64,000 bases of DNA from Ruegeria sp. Ofav3-42 (lineage in GTDB: Bacteria > Pseudomonadota > Alphaproteobacteria > Rhodobacterales > Rhodobacteraceae), in NCBI RefSeq assembly GCF_022347725.1, contig NZ_JAKRGB010000014.1:1-64000 (forward strand), written 5' to 3'. Shown piece by piece: positions 53,189 through 62,151 of the stretch. The notes beneath the pieces are model-generated. The model saw only the letters and a program-made list of their open reading frames with translations. It ran no database searches and was not told the origin of the DNA. Each line of letters starts with the position of its first letter. Position 1 is the stretch's first letter. The position numbers and the translations under genes are program-made.

Positions 53189-54196
53189 TTATTGATATGG
53201 GAAAACACGCTTCCAGTCGTTCTCCATATCAATGACAGTCCAGCTCTCCTTTTGAACCAAAGGCATGACCTTGTCGGTGTGGGCATCGTATTTGTCTTCT
53301 CGTTCGCCATCGGTGTGATGAACCAGCACGGACATACCACCATTCAAAGCGGTATACTGAAGCATGTGCTGGTCGCCGTTGGAGTTGCCTGCCGCAAAGA
53401 TCGGTGGTTTCCCGAGAACCTGATTGATGAGACGGGGTTTGGCGTCCCAGTTGTCGATATAGTCCATGCGGTAGGTCCGCATCAGGTTGGCTTCGTCACC
53501 CTCAACGAGATACTCCAGCCGCACCGACGATCCATGCACCTGTTCGGTGGGCAGGCCATAGATTTCTTCTGCTGCCAGACGAAGGAATGCGGCTTCGTCC
53601 GCGGTGAAAATGTGGACCTGGAAGCCGTTGCTTTCCAGAAACAGGATCAGTTCGACCATCGGCTGATAAACCAGGTCCTGATACCCAACATTGTATTTCG
53701 GGTGCTTCCATCCCTTAAGCCAGCTGCGCCCCCAGGTATCGAACTCCTTGGTGGTCATACCACCGAACGGAACGGCCATGAGATCACCCACAAGTGTATC
53801 GAAGGCCATGTTTTCATTGAGATCGGTAAAATAGGCTTTGTCTTTCGTCGCCAGCGCCTTGTAGGGCTCGCGGTCCTTCAGGGTGGGGTCAGCGGCCATC
53901 TGTTCCTTCATGCGATCAACGATGGCGAAGAAATGGATGTAGAGTGGTTTTTCATTCCACAGGGTGCCGTCATTGTCGAACACGGCAATGCGGTCCTCTG
54001 GCCGGACGTACCCGTCCGAAGACATATCAGTGACCCGCTCGACGAAGGAGACAATAGCCTTCCTGCTTTCGGCGTCATTCCAGGATGGCAACGGATCGTC
54101 GGCGGCCAGAGCGGGATGGAATATCAGAGCGGCGGAAATCAGGGTAATCAACCCGAGAATTCGCATCATCGAGAAAGATCTGAATTGCTGTGTCAT
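53189..54196 (-). CDS. Exported HAD-superfamily phosphatase-like protein
   Basis: A 335-residue protein with a signal peptide (RILGLITLISAALIFHPALAAD). The HAD core is present: motif I AVFDNDGTLW (two aspartates), motif II VHIFTADEAAF, motif III in the Lys of KPRLINQVLG and motif IV AAGNSNGDQHML. The catalytic pattern fits phosphatases or phosphotransferases. It is downstream of an arylsulfatase on the same strand with 68 bases between, which suggests joint scavenging of sulfate and phosphate esters. A start at 54169 is also possible. Confidence 0.87.
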   Translation of the reverse strand: MTQQFRSFSMMRILGLITLISAALIFHPALAADDPLPSWNDAESRKAIVSFVERVTDMSSDGYVRPEDRIAVFDNDGTLWNEKPLYIHFFAIVDRMKEQMAADPTLKDREPYKALATKDKAYFTDLNENMAFDTLVGDLMAVPFGGMTTKEFDTWGRSWLKGWKHPKYNVGYQDLVYQPMVELILFLESNGFQVHIFTADEAAFLRLAAEEIYGLPTEQVHGSSVRLEYLVEGDEANLMRTYRMDYIDNWDAKPRLINQVLGKPPIFAAGNSNGDQHMLQYTALNGGMSVLVHHTDGEREDKYDAHTDKVMPLVQKESWTVIDMENDWKRVFPYQ

Positions 54197-54264
54197 AGCA
54201 TTTTCCGAGTTTTTGATTGGGGAACGGGCGCCCTGAGAAAGCGGGCGCCCGTTTTCGTTGCAGA

Positions 54265-55926
54265 TCAGTTCTGAACGGCCGACGCTTTGGCGCCTTTGTG
54301 TCGCATTTCGGCGATCTTTGCCTTGACCTGGTCAAGGTTGAACGATGCCGGTGCCTGCTGTGGTGTAAAGTCGATGAATGTCTTCGCCAACTCGCCCACA
54401 ACCTTTTGCGCCAGAACGAACCTCCAGAATTCATGCGCCCACCAGTTCATCATTGCCGCGGGGCAGTCATCGAAATCGATGCAGCGCTCGTAAGGGTCGA
54501 GGCGGAGGTTGACCATTTTTGGCCAGTCGAGCGTTACTTTCTCGCCGAACCAACCATCGGGCTGATCGATGAAGATGTATTTGAAGTCATCAACCCGCAC
54601 GGCACCAAGATCGGCTTCACCGAAGTAGAACACCTCACGGCGTTTGGACTCTCCTTCGCCAGTCAACAGGTCCATCTGGTTGTAGCCGTCAAGATGCACC
54701 TTGTATTCCTTGCCGTTGATCGTGGCACCGTCTTTCAGGTCTGCCGCGATGTCTGCCGAACCGCCAGCCGCAGCGACCAGTGTCGGAAAGAAATCGAGCC
54801 CAGAGACGATGTCGTTGATAACCCGGCCCTCTTCGATCTTGCCCGGCCAGCGCAGAACCAGAGGCGAGCGGAAGCCGCCTTCGAGGATCATGCCCTTGGT
54901 TCCACGGAAAGGCGTCATCCCACCGTCCGGCCAACTGAAGACTTCGGCCCCGTTATCGCTGGTGACACCGATGATCGTGTTGTCGGCGATGTCGAGATCA
55001 TCAAGTTTGGCAAGGATCGTGCCAACGACATCATCGAATTCGGCCATGCCGGCCTCTTGCAGGGTCCAGCCGTTTTCGGGCGTGATCCTGTCCAGATATT
55101 CATCGGCCAGATGGGTGTAGACGTGCATCCGCGCCGGGTTGACCCAGATAAAGAAAGGCTCGTCGCCCGCATGGGCCTTGTCGATAAACTCGGTCGTCCT
55201 GCGGGTGACCTCATCGTCAATCATTGTCATGTCGTATTTGAAATCATGCCCTTCGGTTGTCCAGGTGTCGCCGGACGTCCCCTTCGGCCCAGGAGGCATC
55301 GGGCCTTCATCGGTGATTTTCTGCTTTCCGACCCGGCCCCAGCGTTTGTCGTTGGTGAGATCGTCTGTATCTGTTGCGACACAACTCACCAGGTTACGGG
55401 GGCCAACTTCGTCGAGAAGTTCTTTCGGATAGGTTCGATTGAACGGGTCCTCCATCGCGTCGAGGTGATAGAGCCAGCCAAAATACTCATCGAATCCATG
55501 CACGCACGGCAGGTATTCGTTCTTGTCGCCAAGGTGGTTCTTACCGAACTGCGCGGTGGAATAGCCCTGATCCTTCAGAGCCGACGCAATCGTCGGCGAG
55601 GTATCAGGCATGCCGATTTCCTGACCGGCCTGTCCTACTGTCGTCAGACCAGTCCGAAGCGGCAGTTGGCCGGTGATGAAATTGGCCCGCCCCGCCGTAC
55701 AACTGGCTTCGGCATAGTAATCGGTGAACATCGCGCCTTCGGTGGCGATGCGGTCGATGTTCGGTGTTTCCACCGACATCAGGCCGTTGTTGTAGACACC
55801 GAAATGCGACCAGCCGATGTCATCACCGGTGATGATGATGATGTTGGGCTTGTCCTGTTGGGCAAACGCACCTCCACCAGCAAGCAGTGACGCCGCTAGT
55901 GTGAGTGTTAATGGTCTGAGTTTCAT
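54265..55926 (-). CDS. Periplasmic arylsulfatase (type I, formylglycine)
   Basis: A 553-residue exported enzyme with a signal peptide (MKLRPLTLTLAASLLAGGGAFA). The sulfatase signature EASCTAGRANFITGQLPLR (CxAxR) contains the Cys to be converted to formylglycine. Metal-site motifs are IIITGDDIGW and VTSDNGAE, with LGDKN near KNH. It hydrolyses sulfate esters. The start at 55926 is at the signal peptide with GGGAG upstream. No sulfatase-maturation gene is in the window. The C-terminal part has a run of acidic/aromatic residues. Confidence 0.92.
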   Translation of the reverse strand: MKLRPLTLTLAASLLAGGGAFAQQDKPNIIIITGDDIGWSHFGVYNNGLMSVETPNIDRIATEGAMFTDYYAEASCTAGRANFITGQLPLRTGLTTVGQAGQEIGMPDTSPTIASALKDQGYSTAQFGKNHLGDKNEYLPCVHGFDEYFGWLYHLDAMEDPFNRTYPKELLDEVGPRNLVSCVATDTDDLTNDKRWGRVGKQKITDEGPMPPGPKGTSGDTWTTEGHDFKYDMTMIDDEVTRRTTEFIDKAHAGDEPFFIWVNPARMHVYTHLADEYLDRITPENGWTLQEAGMAEFDDVVGTILAKLDDLDIADNTIIGVTSDNGAEVFSWPDGGMTPFRGTKGMILEGGFRSPLVLRWPGKIEEGRVINDIVSGLDFFPTLVAAAGGSADIAADLKDGATINGKEYKVHLDGYNQMDLLTGEGESKRREVFYFGEADLGAVRVDDFKYIFIDQPDGWFGEKVTLDWPKMVNLRLDPYERCIDFDDCPAAMMNWWAHEFWRFVLAQKVVGELAKTFIDFTPQQAPASFNLDQVKAKIAEMRHKGAKASAVQN

Positions 55927-56085
55927 GAGTTTCTTGCTCCCTGAACTGATCCGTTCCCGACGCCGGCAAATTCGAAACAGTGCCGAGGCGGGTCTTTCCT
56001 GAGGCAAGTATGCGGCGACCGGAGGAGCCCTTACATTCCCATTCCGGGGAGGGGAGTATCACTTTTGGGGGTATGTGGCCGGGAT

Positions 56086-56718
56086 TCAGTCCAGCAATTC
56101 CAGACGTCTTGCGGCCTGGACTGCCTGAACGCGGTTTTTGACCCCGAGGCGGCGGAACAAAAGCTTGAGATGCTGCTTCACGGTTCCTTCCGTGATGCCA
56201 AGCGCCCGCGCGATCATCTTGTTGGGCATTCCATCCGCCAGCAGCGTCAAAATCTCTATTTGACGGTCGGTCAAATCGACCGATCCACACCCGAGGTGAT
56301 GGCTGGAGGCACGTGATGACAGCATTGCTTCGGGGGCATAGGTTTTTCCATCCACGATCCTGCGCAGGGCGCTTAACAATTCCTCGGAACTGGCCAGTTT
56401 GGGAATGAACCCGCGCGCACCACCGTCCAGAACCACCTGAACGGTTCGTGCGTCGTTGGCGCCGGACAGCACCGCTATGGTCAGGTCCGGATGGGCCTGA
56501 CGGATGGCAAAAAAACCTTCAAGCCCTGCCATGCCTGGCATCGACAGATCCAAGAGCAGCAGATCTACCGGCCCGCCAATTGCCAGTTGATCAAGCGTCG
56601 ATTGATACGTGCTGGCCGTGGTCACAACAACCGACTCGTCGATCAGCCGCAGGAAAAAGAGGATCCCTTCCCTGAACATCGCGTGGTCATCGGCGTGCAG
56701 AACTCTCAGCGGCATCAT
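56086..56718 (-). CDS. LuxR/NarL-type response regulator
   Basis: A 210-residue protein. The receiver domain (about 4-120) has acidic pocket ADDH, phospho-acceptor Asp in LLLDLSMPGM and the Lys in FIPKLASSEEL. The C-terminal LuxR helix-turn-helix is LTDRQIEILTLLADGMPNKMIARAL, then GTVKQHLKLLFRRLGV. The start is at 56718 or the adjacent ATG 56715. It is divergent from a large sensor kinase without its own receiver, so the two should form a pair. Confidence 0.93.
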   Translation of the reverse strand: MMPLRVLHADDHAMFREGILFFLRLIDESVVVTTASTYQSTLDQLAIGGPVDLLLLDLSMPGMAGLEGFFAIRQAHPDLTIAVLSGANDARTVQVVLDGGARGFIPKLASSEELLSALRRIVDGKTYAPEAMLSSRASSHHLGCGSVDLTDRQIEILTLLADGMPNKMIARALGITEGTVKQHLKLLFRRLGVKNRVQAVQAARRLELLD

Positions 56719-56984
56719 GGCCCTCAGGTTACGTTGGCATAAGATCAGAATATAGGTTGGCGCGCGGTAGTCTATTCTCCTCATGGGCTGCCGACCCCCA
56801 TTCTTTATCACTTTCGTAATACGGTGCTGTGGCCGGATTGACGATGTGGGAGAACAACAGGAGTTTCCCGAAGAACGCCCGCCTGGGAACAATCACAGTC
56901 CCGGATTCTCGAAAAGTTCCTGATCACATTCCCTGACATACTTAATCTGTTGTTTAGAATTTTGCGAATTGAATCAGGGCTGTT

Positions 56985-59492
56985 ATGCAGGTGCAAGCAA
57001 CCAAAACCTTGCCGGAAGGCGCGGGAAGGGAAAGATGCGTGACCATGCTCCGGATTAACGTTCTGAACGCCAGTGTCAGACATGCGGTTTTTGTTGTGGC
57101 AGCGGGATTGGGCGTTTTGGTGTCGGCTGTCTCAGCTTGGGCGCAATCGCCTGAACTCGATCTGACAGATCATGAACTGGAGTGGCTTGCCGAACATCCT
57201 ACAATCCGTCTTGGTGTCGATCCCGGATTTCCGCCATGGGAATACATCGACGAGAATGGGGAATACAAAGGCGTCATGCCAGACTATGTGCGGGTCGTTG
57301 GCGAGCGCCTGGGTATCACATTCGAGCATGTCGTCGAACCGAAATTCAAGCAACTGACGGAACGCGCCAAGCACAAGACCCTCGATCTGCTGCCCGGCCT
57401 CCACATCACGCCTGAGCGCGAGGAGTTTCTGCTGTTTTCCGACGGATATTTCTCGGGATTTGGCGACGGGATTTTCACTCGGGTGGGATACGAGTCAATT
57501 CCAGACGTTGACGCGCTGAGCGGAAAGACCGTCGCGCTTGTCGAAGGTCACAATCTGGCTGAAAAGACGATGAAGGCGAACCCGCAGATCATCCCGGCTT
57601 ATTTTAACGATGTCGCCAAAGCGCTTGAGGCCGTTGCCATCGGCGGAGCGGATGCCGCCGTCGTTGGCATAGCGACAGCTGCGCATGAAATTCGACGTCT
57701 GAAGATTGTCAATCTCAAGGTGGCAAGCAGTCAAATAGACAAGCCCTCGGATTGGCACATGGGAGTGCGGAATGACTGGCCGATATTCGTCGCCATTCTC
57801 AACAAGGCGCTGGATTCGATTACCGAGAAAGAGCATCTGGTAATCAGAAAGAAGTGGGTAAATCTCGATCAGCCACCGGAACAAAAGGCGATGCTTTCGC
57901 TGAGCGATGCAGAGGTCGCGTGGCTGGCCGAGAACCCAGTCGTTCACGTGGCCGCGCATGGGCAAATGGCACCGATAGGGTTTTCGGATGCAGAGGGGCA
58001 AGCACAGGGCGTCTCCATCGACATACTCAGGTGGATCGAGAAAGCTCTGCCTGTCACATTCGAGATCTCGACCTACCCAACGTCAACAGAGCTTCTTCGG
58101 CAGCTTGAAGACGGAATCGCCGACCTCGTCGCCGCGCTTGGCCGTGCGCCGAAACAAGAGGGAAACGCTTCGTTTACCGCGCCGTACATGACCCTTCCCG
58201 TCGCAATTTTCGCGGGCCCCGCGACACCTTACGTGTCCGACTTGCAGGAACTGAGCGGGAAAGCCGTCGCCGTTCTGACAGGCGATCCGGTTGCAGCGCA
58301 GATTTCGAATGAGTTTCCATCGATTGAACTTGTTGAATTCGGTAACTCGGCGGAAGCCGTTCGTGAGCTGTCATTGGGGAATGTCGATGCCTTTGTCGGC
58401 GATCTTCTGACAACCAGCTATTATCTGGGAGAAGTCGGTCTGACCCAGATCAAGGTTGTCGGCGAAACACCTTATTCCACACGTCTTGCGATGGCCACCC
58501 GCCCCGATCAAGCTACGTTGGCGTCAATCATGCAAAAAGCCATAAACGCCATACCTGAAAGCGATATCTCCGCGTTTCGGCAGCGTTGGATCGCGTTCCG
58601 CTACGAGCAGGGCTTCGACTACAGCTTGTTATGGCGCGTGCTGGTTCCGCTTCTCGTGGTAACGGCGCTGATTGTTTACTGGAACCGCCGGCTCTCTCGC
58701 GAAGTCAGCAGACGGGTGGCGGCAGAAACCAATCTTCAGAGTAAGAATACCCGGCTCAATGAAATGAACGCGGATCTGGAGGCTTATGCCCACACCATCG
58801 CACATGGGTTGAAATCACCCCTTGCCGCTGCGTCGCACTTCGTCGAGATCCTCAAGCAGTACCGCTCCGGGAACTTCGATCCGGAGCAGGACAAGCTGCT
58901 GGCACAAACCCTGGAAACCCTCAGGTCGAGCGGTGAAACGGTCGATGATCTGCTGTTGATGTCCATGGTTTCGACAAAGGATATCGACACCGAAGAAATC
59001 GACACGCAGTCAATCGTTGACCGATCCCTTCAGGTTCTGGAACCGATGTGGGAAGAGGCCGAAGCAGAAATTTCCCTGCCCGACACCTGGCCCGATGCCG
59101 TGGGTCATGCCCCGTGGGTCGAACAGATCTGGCTGAACTATCTCAGCAACGCGTTCAAATACGCTCAACGCCCGGCGCAGGTTGAACTTGGCGGCGAGTA
59201 TTTGTCTCCAGACGTTGCCCGTTACTGGGTTACCAGCAACGGACCCACGCTAACGTCAGATGAGATAAGTCAGCTATTTGTTCCATTCGGTCGTCTGAAC
59301 ACCGATGGAGTGCAAGGGCATGGGTTGGGGTTAGTTATTGTACGACGCATCGCCGAGCGATTGGGCGGCACTGCCGGAGCCGCTGGGATGAAAGAAGGTG
59401 GAAACCGGTTCTATTTCACTCTGCCAGCTACAGAACAAAACCGTCAAAGTGACGACGTGGCGGTCACAAGCCCATCTGAAAGCAACTTATGA
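56985..59492 (+). CDS. BvgS/EvgS-like sensor histidine kinase with two tandem periplasmic binding domains
   Basis: An 835-residue membrane sensor. The signal segment (about 32-53) is followed by two family 3 solute-binding domains (about 65-300 and 315-545; DPGFPPWEYIDENGEYKGVMPDY starts the first and VAAHGQMAPIGFSDAEGQAQGV the second). A transmembrane helix lies at about 550-567 (LLWRVLVPLLVVTALIVYW). A short coiled coil leads to the HisKA domain with phospho-acceptor His in TIAHGLKSPL, and the HATPase domain has NYLSNAFKYAQ and HGLGLVIVRRIAERLGG. There is no receiver or Hpt domain. Start 57045 (MLRINVLN) is a credible alternative. Partner: the divergent LuxR-type regulator. Confidence 0.9.
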   Translation: MQVQATKTLPEGAGRERCVTMLRINVLNASVRHAVFVVAAGLGVLVSAVSAWAQSPELDLTDHELEWLAEHPTIRLGVDPGFPPWEYIDENGEYKGVMPDYVRVVGERLGITFEHVVEPKFKQLTERAKHKTLDLLPGLHITPEREEFLLFSDGYFSGFGDGIFTRVGYESIPDVDALSGKTVALVEGHNLAEKTMKANPQIIPAYFNDVAKALEAVAIGGADAAVVGIATAAHEIRRLKIVNLKVASSQIDKPSDWHMGVRNDWPIFVAILNKALDSITEKEHLVIRKKWVNLDQPPEQKAMLSLSDAEVAWLAENPVVHVAAHGQMAPIGFSDAEGQAQGVSIDILRWIEKALPVTFEISTYPTSTELLRQLEDGIADLVAALGRAPKQEGNASFTAPYMTLPVAIFAGPATPYVSDLQELSGKAVAVLTGDPVAAQISNEFPSIELVEFGNSAEAVRELSLGNVDAFVGDLLTTSYYLGEVGLTQIKVVGETPYSTRLAMATRPDQATLASIMQKAINAIPESDISAFRQRWIAFRYEQGFDYSLLWRVLVPLLVVTALIVYWNRRLSREVSRRVAAETNLQSKNTRLNEMNADLEAYAHTIAHGLKSPLAAASHFVEILKQYRSGNFDPEQDKLLAQTLETLRSSGETVDDLLLMSMVSTKDIDTEEIDTQSIVDRSLQVLEPMWEEAEAEISLPDTWPDAVGHAPWVEQIWLNYLSNAFKYAQRPAQVELGGEYLSPDVARYWVTSNGPTLTSDEISQLFVPFGRLNTDGVQGHGLGLVIVRRIAERLGGTAGAAGMKEGGNRFYFTLPATEQNRQSDDVAVTSPSESNL

Positions 59493-59838
59493 CAGCACAA
59501 GCAGCGTCCCAAAGACTAATCTGGTGAAGCCTGAGACTAAACGCTGTTTGGGGTCGCCTTGTGCACCCGATGTCGGCGCTAATTGGTCTTTTTTGGATCA
59601 ACGAGGCAAAGCTGAAACCTCTGGAAAGTGGCCAGCCTAAAAGCGGTTGAGCTCCAAAGCGTCCATAAAGGCCTAAATTCTCGTTGCATTTGCCTCGCCG
59701 ACGAAAACGTCAACTTTGCGCGCTTAGCGCTAATTTGCACTTGATACAGCATCTGACACTTTGGGCTCAAAGCCGACCAAAGAAACAAAATGACCCCGCA
59801 CAATTTCGTGCGGGGTCCCTCAACGTTTAGAAAGTAGC
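59493..59838. other. 346-base intergenic region with terminator
   Basis: The gap lies between the sensor kinase and the convergent phytase-like gene. A 10-bp perfect hairpin (GACCCCGCAC 59792-59801 and GTGCGGGGTC 59808-59817) terminates the minus-strand gene; its loop is AATTTC and on the minus strand CATTTTGTTT follows. The remainder (59,500-59,790) has only short frames with no recognisable motif. Confidence 0.65.
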
Positions 59839-62022
59839 TTAATTCCCAGCCGTAACCGACCCAATTGACCAGAACATCGTCTCGCCCGAAGCATCGTCGA
59901 CGCCGTCATTGTCGGTCATCACGAACGCCTCGCCCGATGGCAGGATGGCCAAACCTTCGATCTTGTCCAAAACGTAACCGCCGGTCGAGGCTAGATCGGG
60001 CAGCAGGTCGCGGACCTCTTGCTTGCTGACCACAGGCAGCGGGCTGCCCAGCGGGGTTGGGGTCATCTCGGACAGCGGGATGCGGTAGATCTTTTTGGTT
60101 ACCGCGCGGTGGTCGTGCTGGTTGTCGCGTTCGATGACATAGACATGGTCACCAAAGGCCACGATTTCCGACAGGCCCACCCAGCCTTTTTCCGGGTCCG
60201 CCTTGGGATAGTGCACAGCACCCCATTCCTTGGTGTCCAGATTGTAGGCCACCAGTTTCACGTGGTGTTTCGGATCGTCCTTCCATTCACGCTGAACGGC
60301 CATCCACAGGGTGTCACCAACCTTTGTGATGCCCTCAAAGCCGAAACGCTTTTCCACAGCCATCAGCTCTGGTGGCAGGCCGATTTCGCCCTTGCGGTCC
60401 TTGATCTTGCCTTCGGCCGAGACGTGGTAGATCGCATGCGGGATGACACGGTCGGTACGGCCTTCGGAGGCGACGTAGAAGCCACCCTCGCCATCCAGCG
60501 TGATGCCCTCAAGGTCCAGCTTCTGCGCCGGGTTGCCGTCCTGACGGTGAATGCGGATCACGTCCACGATACGGGCCGGAGTCCGGCTGGGGTCGATCTT
60601 GAAGATCGACGGTTGGAAGCCGTAGAAGCTGTCATTGACCGCGTAGATCATGCCGTCTTCATCCGCGACCAGACCGGACAGAGCGCCCCATCCGATCAGC
60701 TCATCCGCGCCTTCCGAGGTCAGATGCGGATAGTTGGCGGGGGCGTCCTGATACTCAAAAATCGACACATGCGCACGCGGGCCGCCATCTTCGATCAGGT
60801 CTTTTTCGTTAGCGGACACCAGCAAGTTACGCTCGGGGATCGCTACATAGCCTTCCGGGCCGACGCCCGAGGGCAGTAGCTGTTTAAGCACCGGGTTCGC
60901 AGGATCGGTAGCGTCGTAAACACCCACGACCGAGGCGCGCTCGGCCCCGACAAAGATCATCGGCGTGCCGCCAAAGGTTGCAGCGGTCACGCTTTCCGGC
61001 TCAACGCCTTTGCTGTCCGAGCGTTTGTCCGGGTAGTGGCCGATCTGGATGATGGCTTTCTCGAAATCGGTGCCGTTTTCATAAACGACGGTGCCGTCCT
61101 TGTGGAAAATCGTCCAACCGCGCGAGCCGCCTTCGTAGTCGCCCTCGTTGGCGGTGGCGAAGTGGTTGTCGTCGATCCACTTCACCGCATCAGGCTCGCG
61201 CAGGCGACCCTTTTGGCTTTCGGTGAAGATCAGCGCGCCGCGCTCATCTGTAGCGTCGATGCCCTCCAGATCAACCGCGCCGGCCGAGAAATGGCTGATC
61301 ACGTTGCCGTCCTTGTCGACGACAGCGATGTGGTTGTTCTCCTGCAGGGTGATGACGGTCTCACCCAGGCTGTTGATGTCGACAAACTCCGGCTCAGGAT
61401 CGGTGGGGGCAACTTCGGCCAGACCGGTCAGCGAGGCCATCTTCATGCCGCCACAATCCAACACGCCGTCTTTCATTGGCACCAACACCAACGACCCGGC
61501 GGGCAGCTGAGGGATCACGCCGTCGTTCAGGTCTTCGTCACGCTCGTTTTCGATGGCAACGGCAACAAAGCTGCCATCAGGGGCGATGGCGACGCTGTCG
61601 GGCTGACCGCCCAGATCACAAGCTCCGGTTTCGGCCTTACCCGCGATATCGACCGAGATCAGTTTGCCGGACGGGGCAGTGTAGCTTTCCGAAGTGTTCA
61701 CGCCCACAAAAGCCGTCTCGCCAATGATCCCAACCGAGGTCGGCTCACCACCCACTTCCATCGCACCCAGCGGCGCGGGATTCGCAGGATCTGTGATGTC
61801 GACCATGCCAATCACGCCCAACGGGCTGTCAGTATAGACCAGCGTCATACCATCCGCGGTCGCCGCGATGATCTCGGGTGAGGTCTCACGGGTGGTATCG
61901 GCCCCGTCGGCCATATTCTTGACGACGGGGAATGACGCAATTCGGTTGAAGTTCATTTCTGCCGCAGCCTGACCGGCGGTCAGGGCAAGGGCAGATGTCA
62001 GGCAGACAAAGCGCAATGACAT
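59839..62022 (-). CDS. Exported beta-propeller protein with phytase-like (esterase-like) C-terminal domain
   Basis: A 727-residue exported protein with a signal peptide (MSLRFVCLTSALALTAGQAAA). The N-terminal half (about 40-400) is a repeated propeller-like region (VDITDPANPAPLGAMEVGGEPTSVGI; YDATDPANPVLKQLLPSGVGPEGYVA). The C-terminal half (about 440-720) resembles the phytase-like esterase domain (GALSGLVADEDGMIYAVND, LDLEGITLDGEGGFYVASEG, GFEGITKVGDTLWMAVQ, DKIEGLAILPSGEAFVMTDND). This suggests an extracellular phosphate-ester-related role, unproven. The acidic composition and Asp-rich loops suggest calcium binding. Confidence 0.75.
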   Translation of the reverse strand: MSLRFVCLTSALALTAGQAAAEMNFNRIASFPVVKNMADGADTTRETSPEIIAATADGMTLVYTDSPLGVIGMVDITDPANPAPLGAMEVGGEPTSVGIIGETAFVGVNTSESYTAPSGKLISVDIAGKAETGACDLGGQPDSVAIAPDGSFVAVAIENERDEDLNDGVIPQLPAGSLVLVPMKDGVLDCGGMKMASLTGLAEVAPTDPEPEFVDINSLGETVITLQENNHIAVVDKDGNVISHFSAGAVDLEGIDATDERGALIFTESQKGRLREPDAVKWIDDNHFATANEGDYEGGSRGWTIFHKDGTVVYENGTDFEKAIIQIGHYPDKRSDSKGVEPESVTAATFGGTPMIFVGAERASVVGVYDATDPANPVLKQLLPSGVGPEGYVAIPERNLLVSANEKDLIEDGGPRAHVSIFEYQDAPANYPHLTSEGADELIGWGALSGLVADEDGMIYAVNDSFYGFQPSIFKIDPSRTPARIVDVIRIHRQDGNPAQKLDLEGITLDGEGGFYVASEGRTDRVIPHAIYHVSAEGKIKDRKGEIGLPPELMAVEKRFGFEGITKVGDTLWMAVQREWKDDPKHHVKLVAYNLDTKEWGAVHYPKADPEKGWVGLSEIVAFGDHVYVIERDNQHDHRAVTKKIYRIPLSEMTPTPLGSPLPVVSKQEVRDLLPDLASTGGYVLDKIEGLAILPSGEAFVMTDNDGVDDASGETMFWSIGSVTAGN

Positions 62023-62151
62023 CGGTTGGTATCCTCTCTCACTTGGATGAAAGGGGGATGAACGCGGGTCATTGCAGGAATGTGACGGTTTGTTTGCAGT
62101 TTTGTGACAAACCGAATGGCCCCGGCGCGCTTGCGCCAGGGCCTTGTTGGA

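Noticed and set aside
53192..54274. 360-codon plus-strand frame antisense to the HAD gene
   Set aside because: The minus strand encodes a clear signal peptide and HAD motifs; the plus frame has none.
62110..62150. Terminator for gabD
   Set aside because: There is an imperfect GC hairpin (GGCCCCGGCGC/GCGCCAGGGCC) but no T-run on the minus strand, so it is not listed as a terminator.
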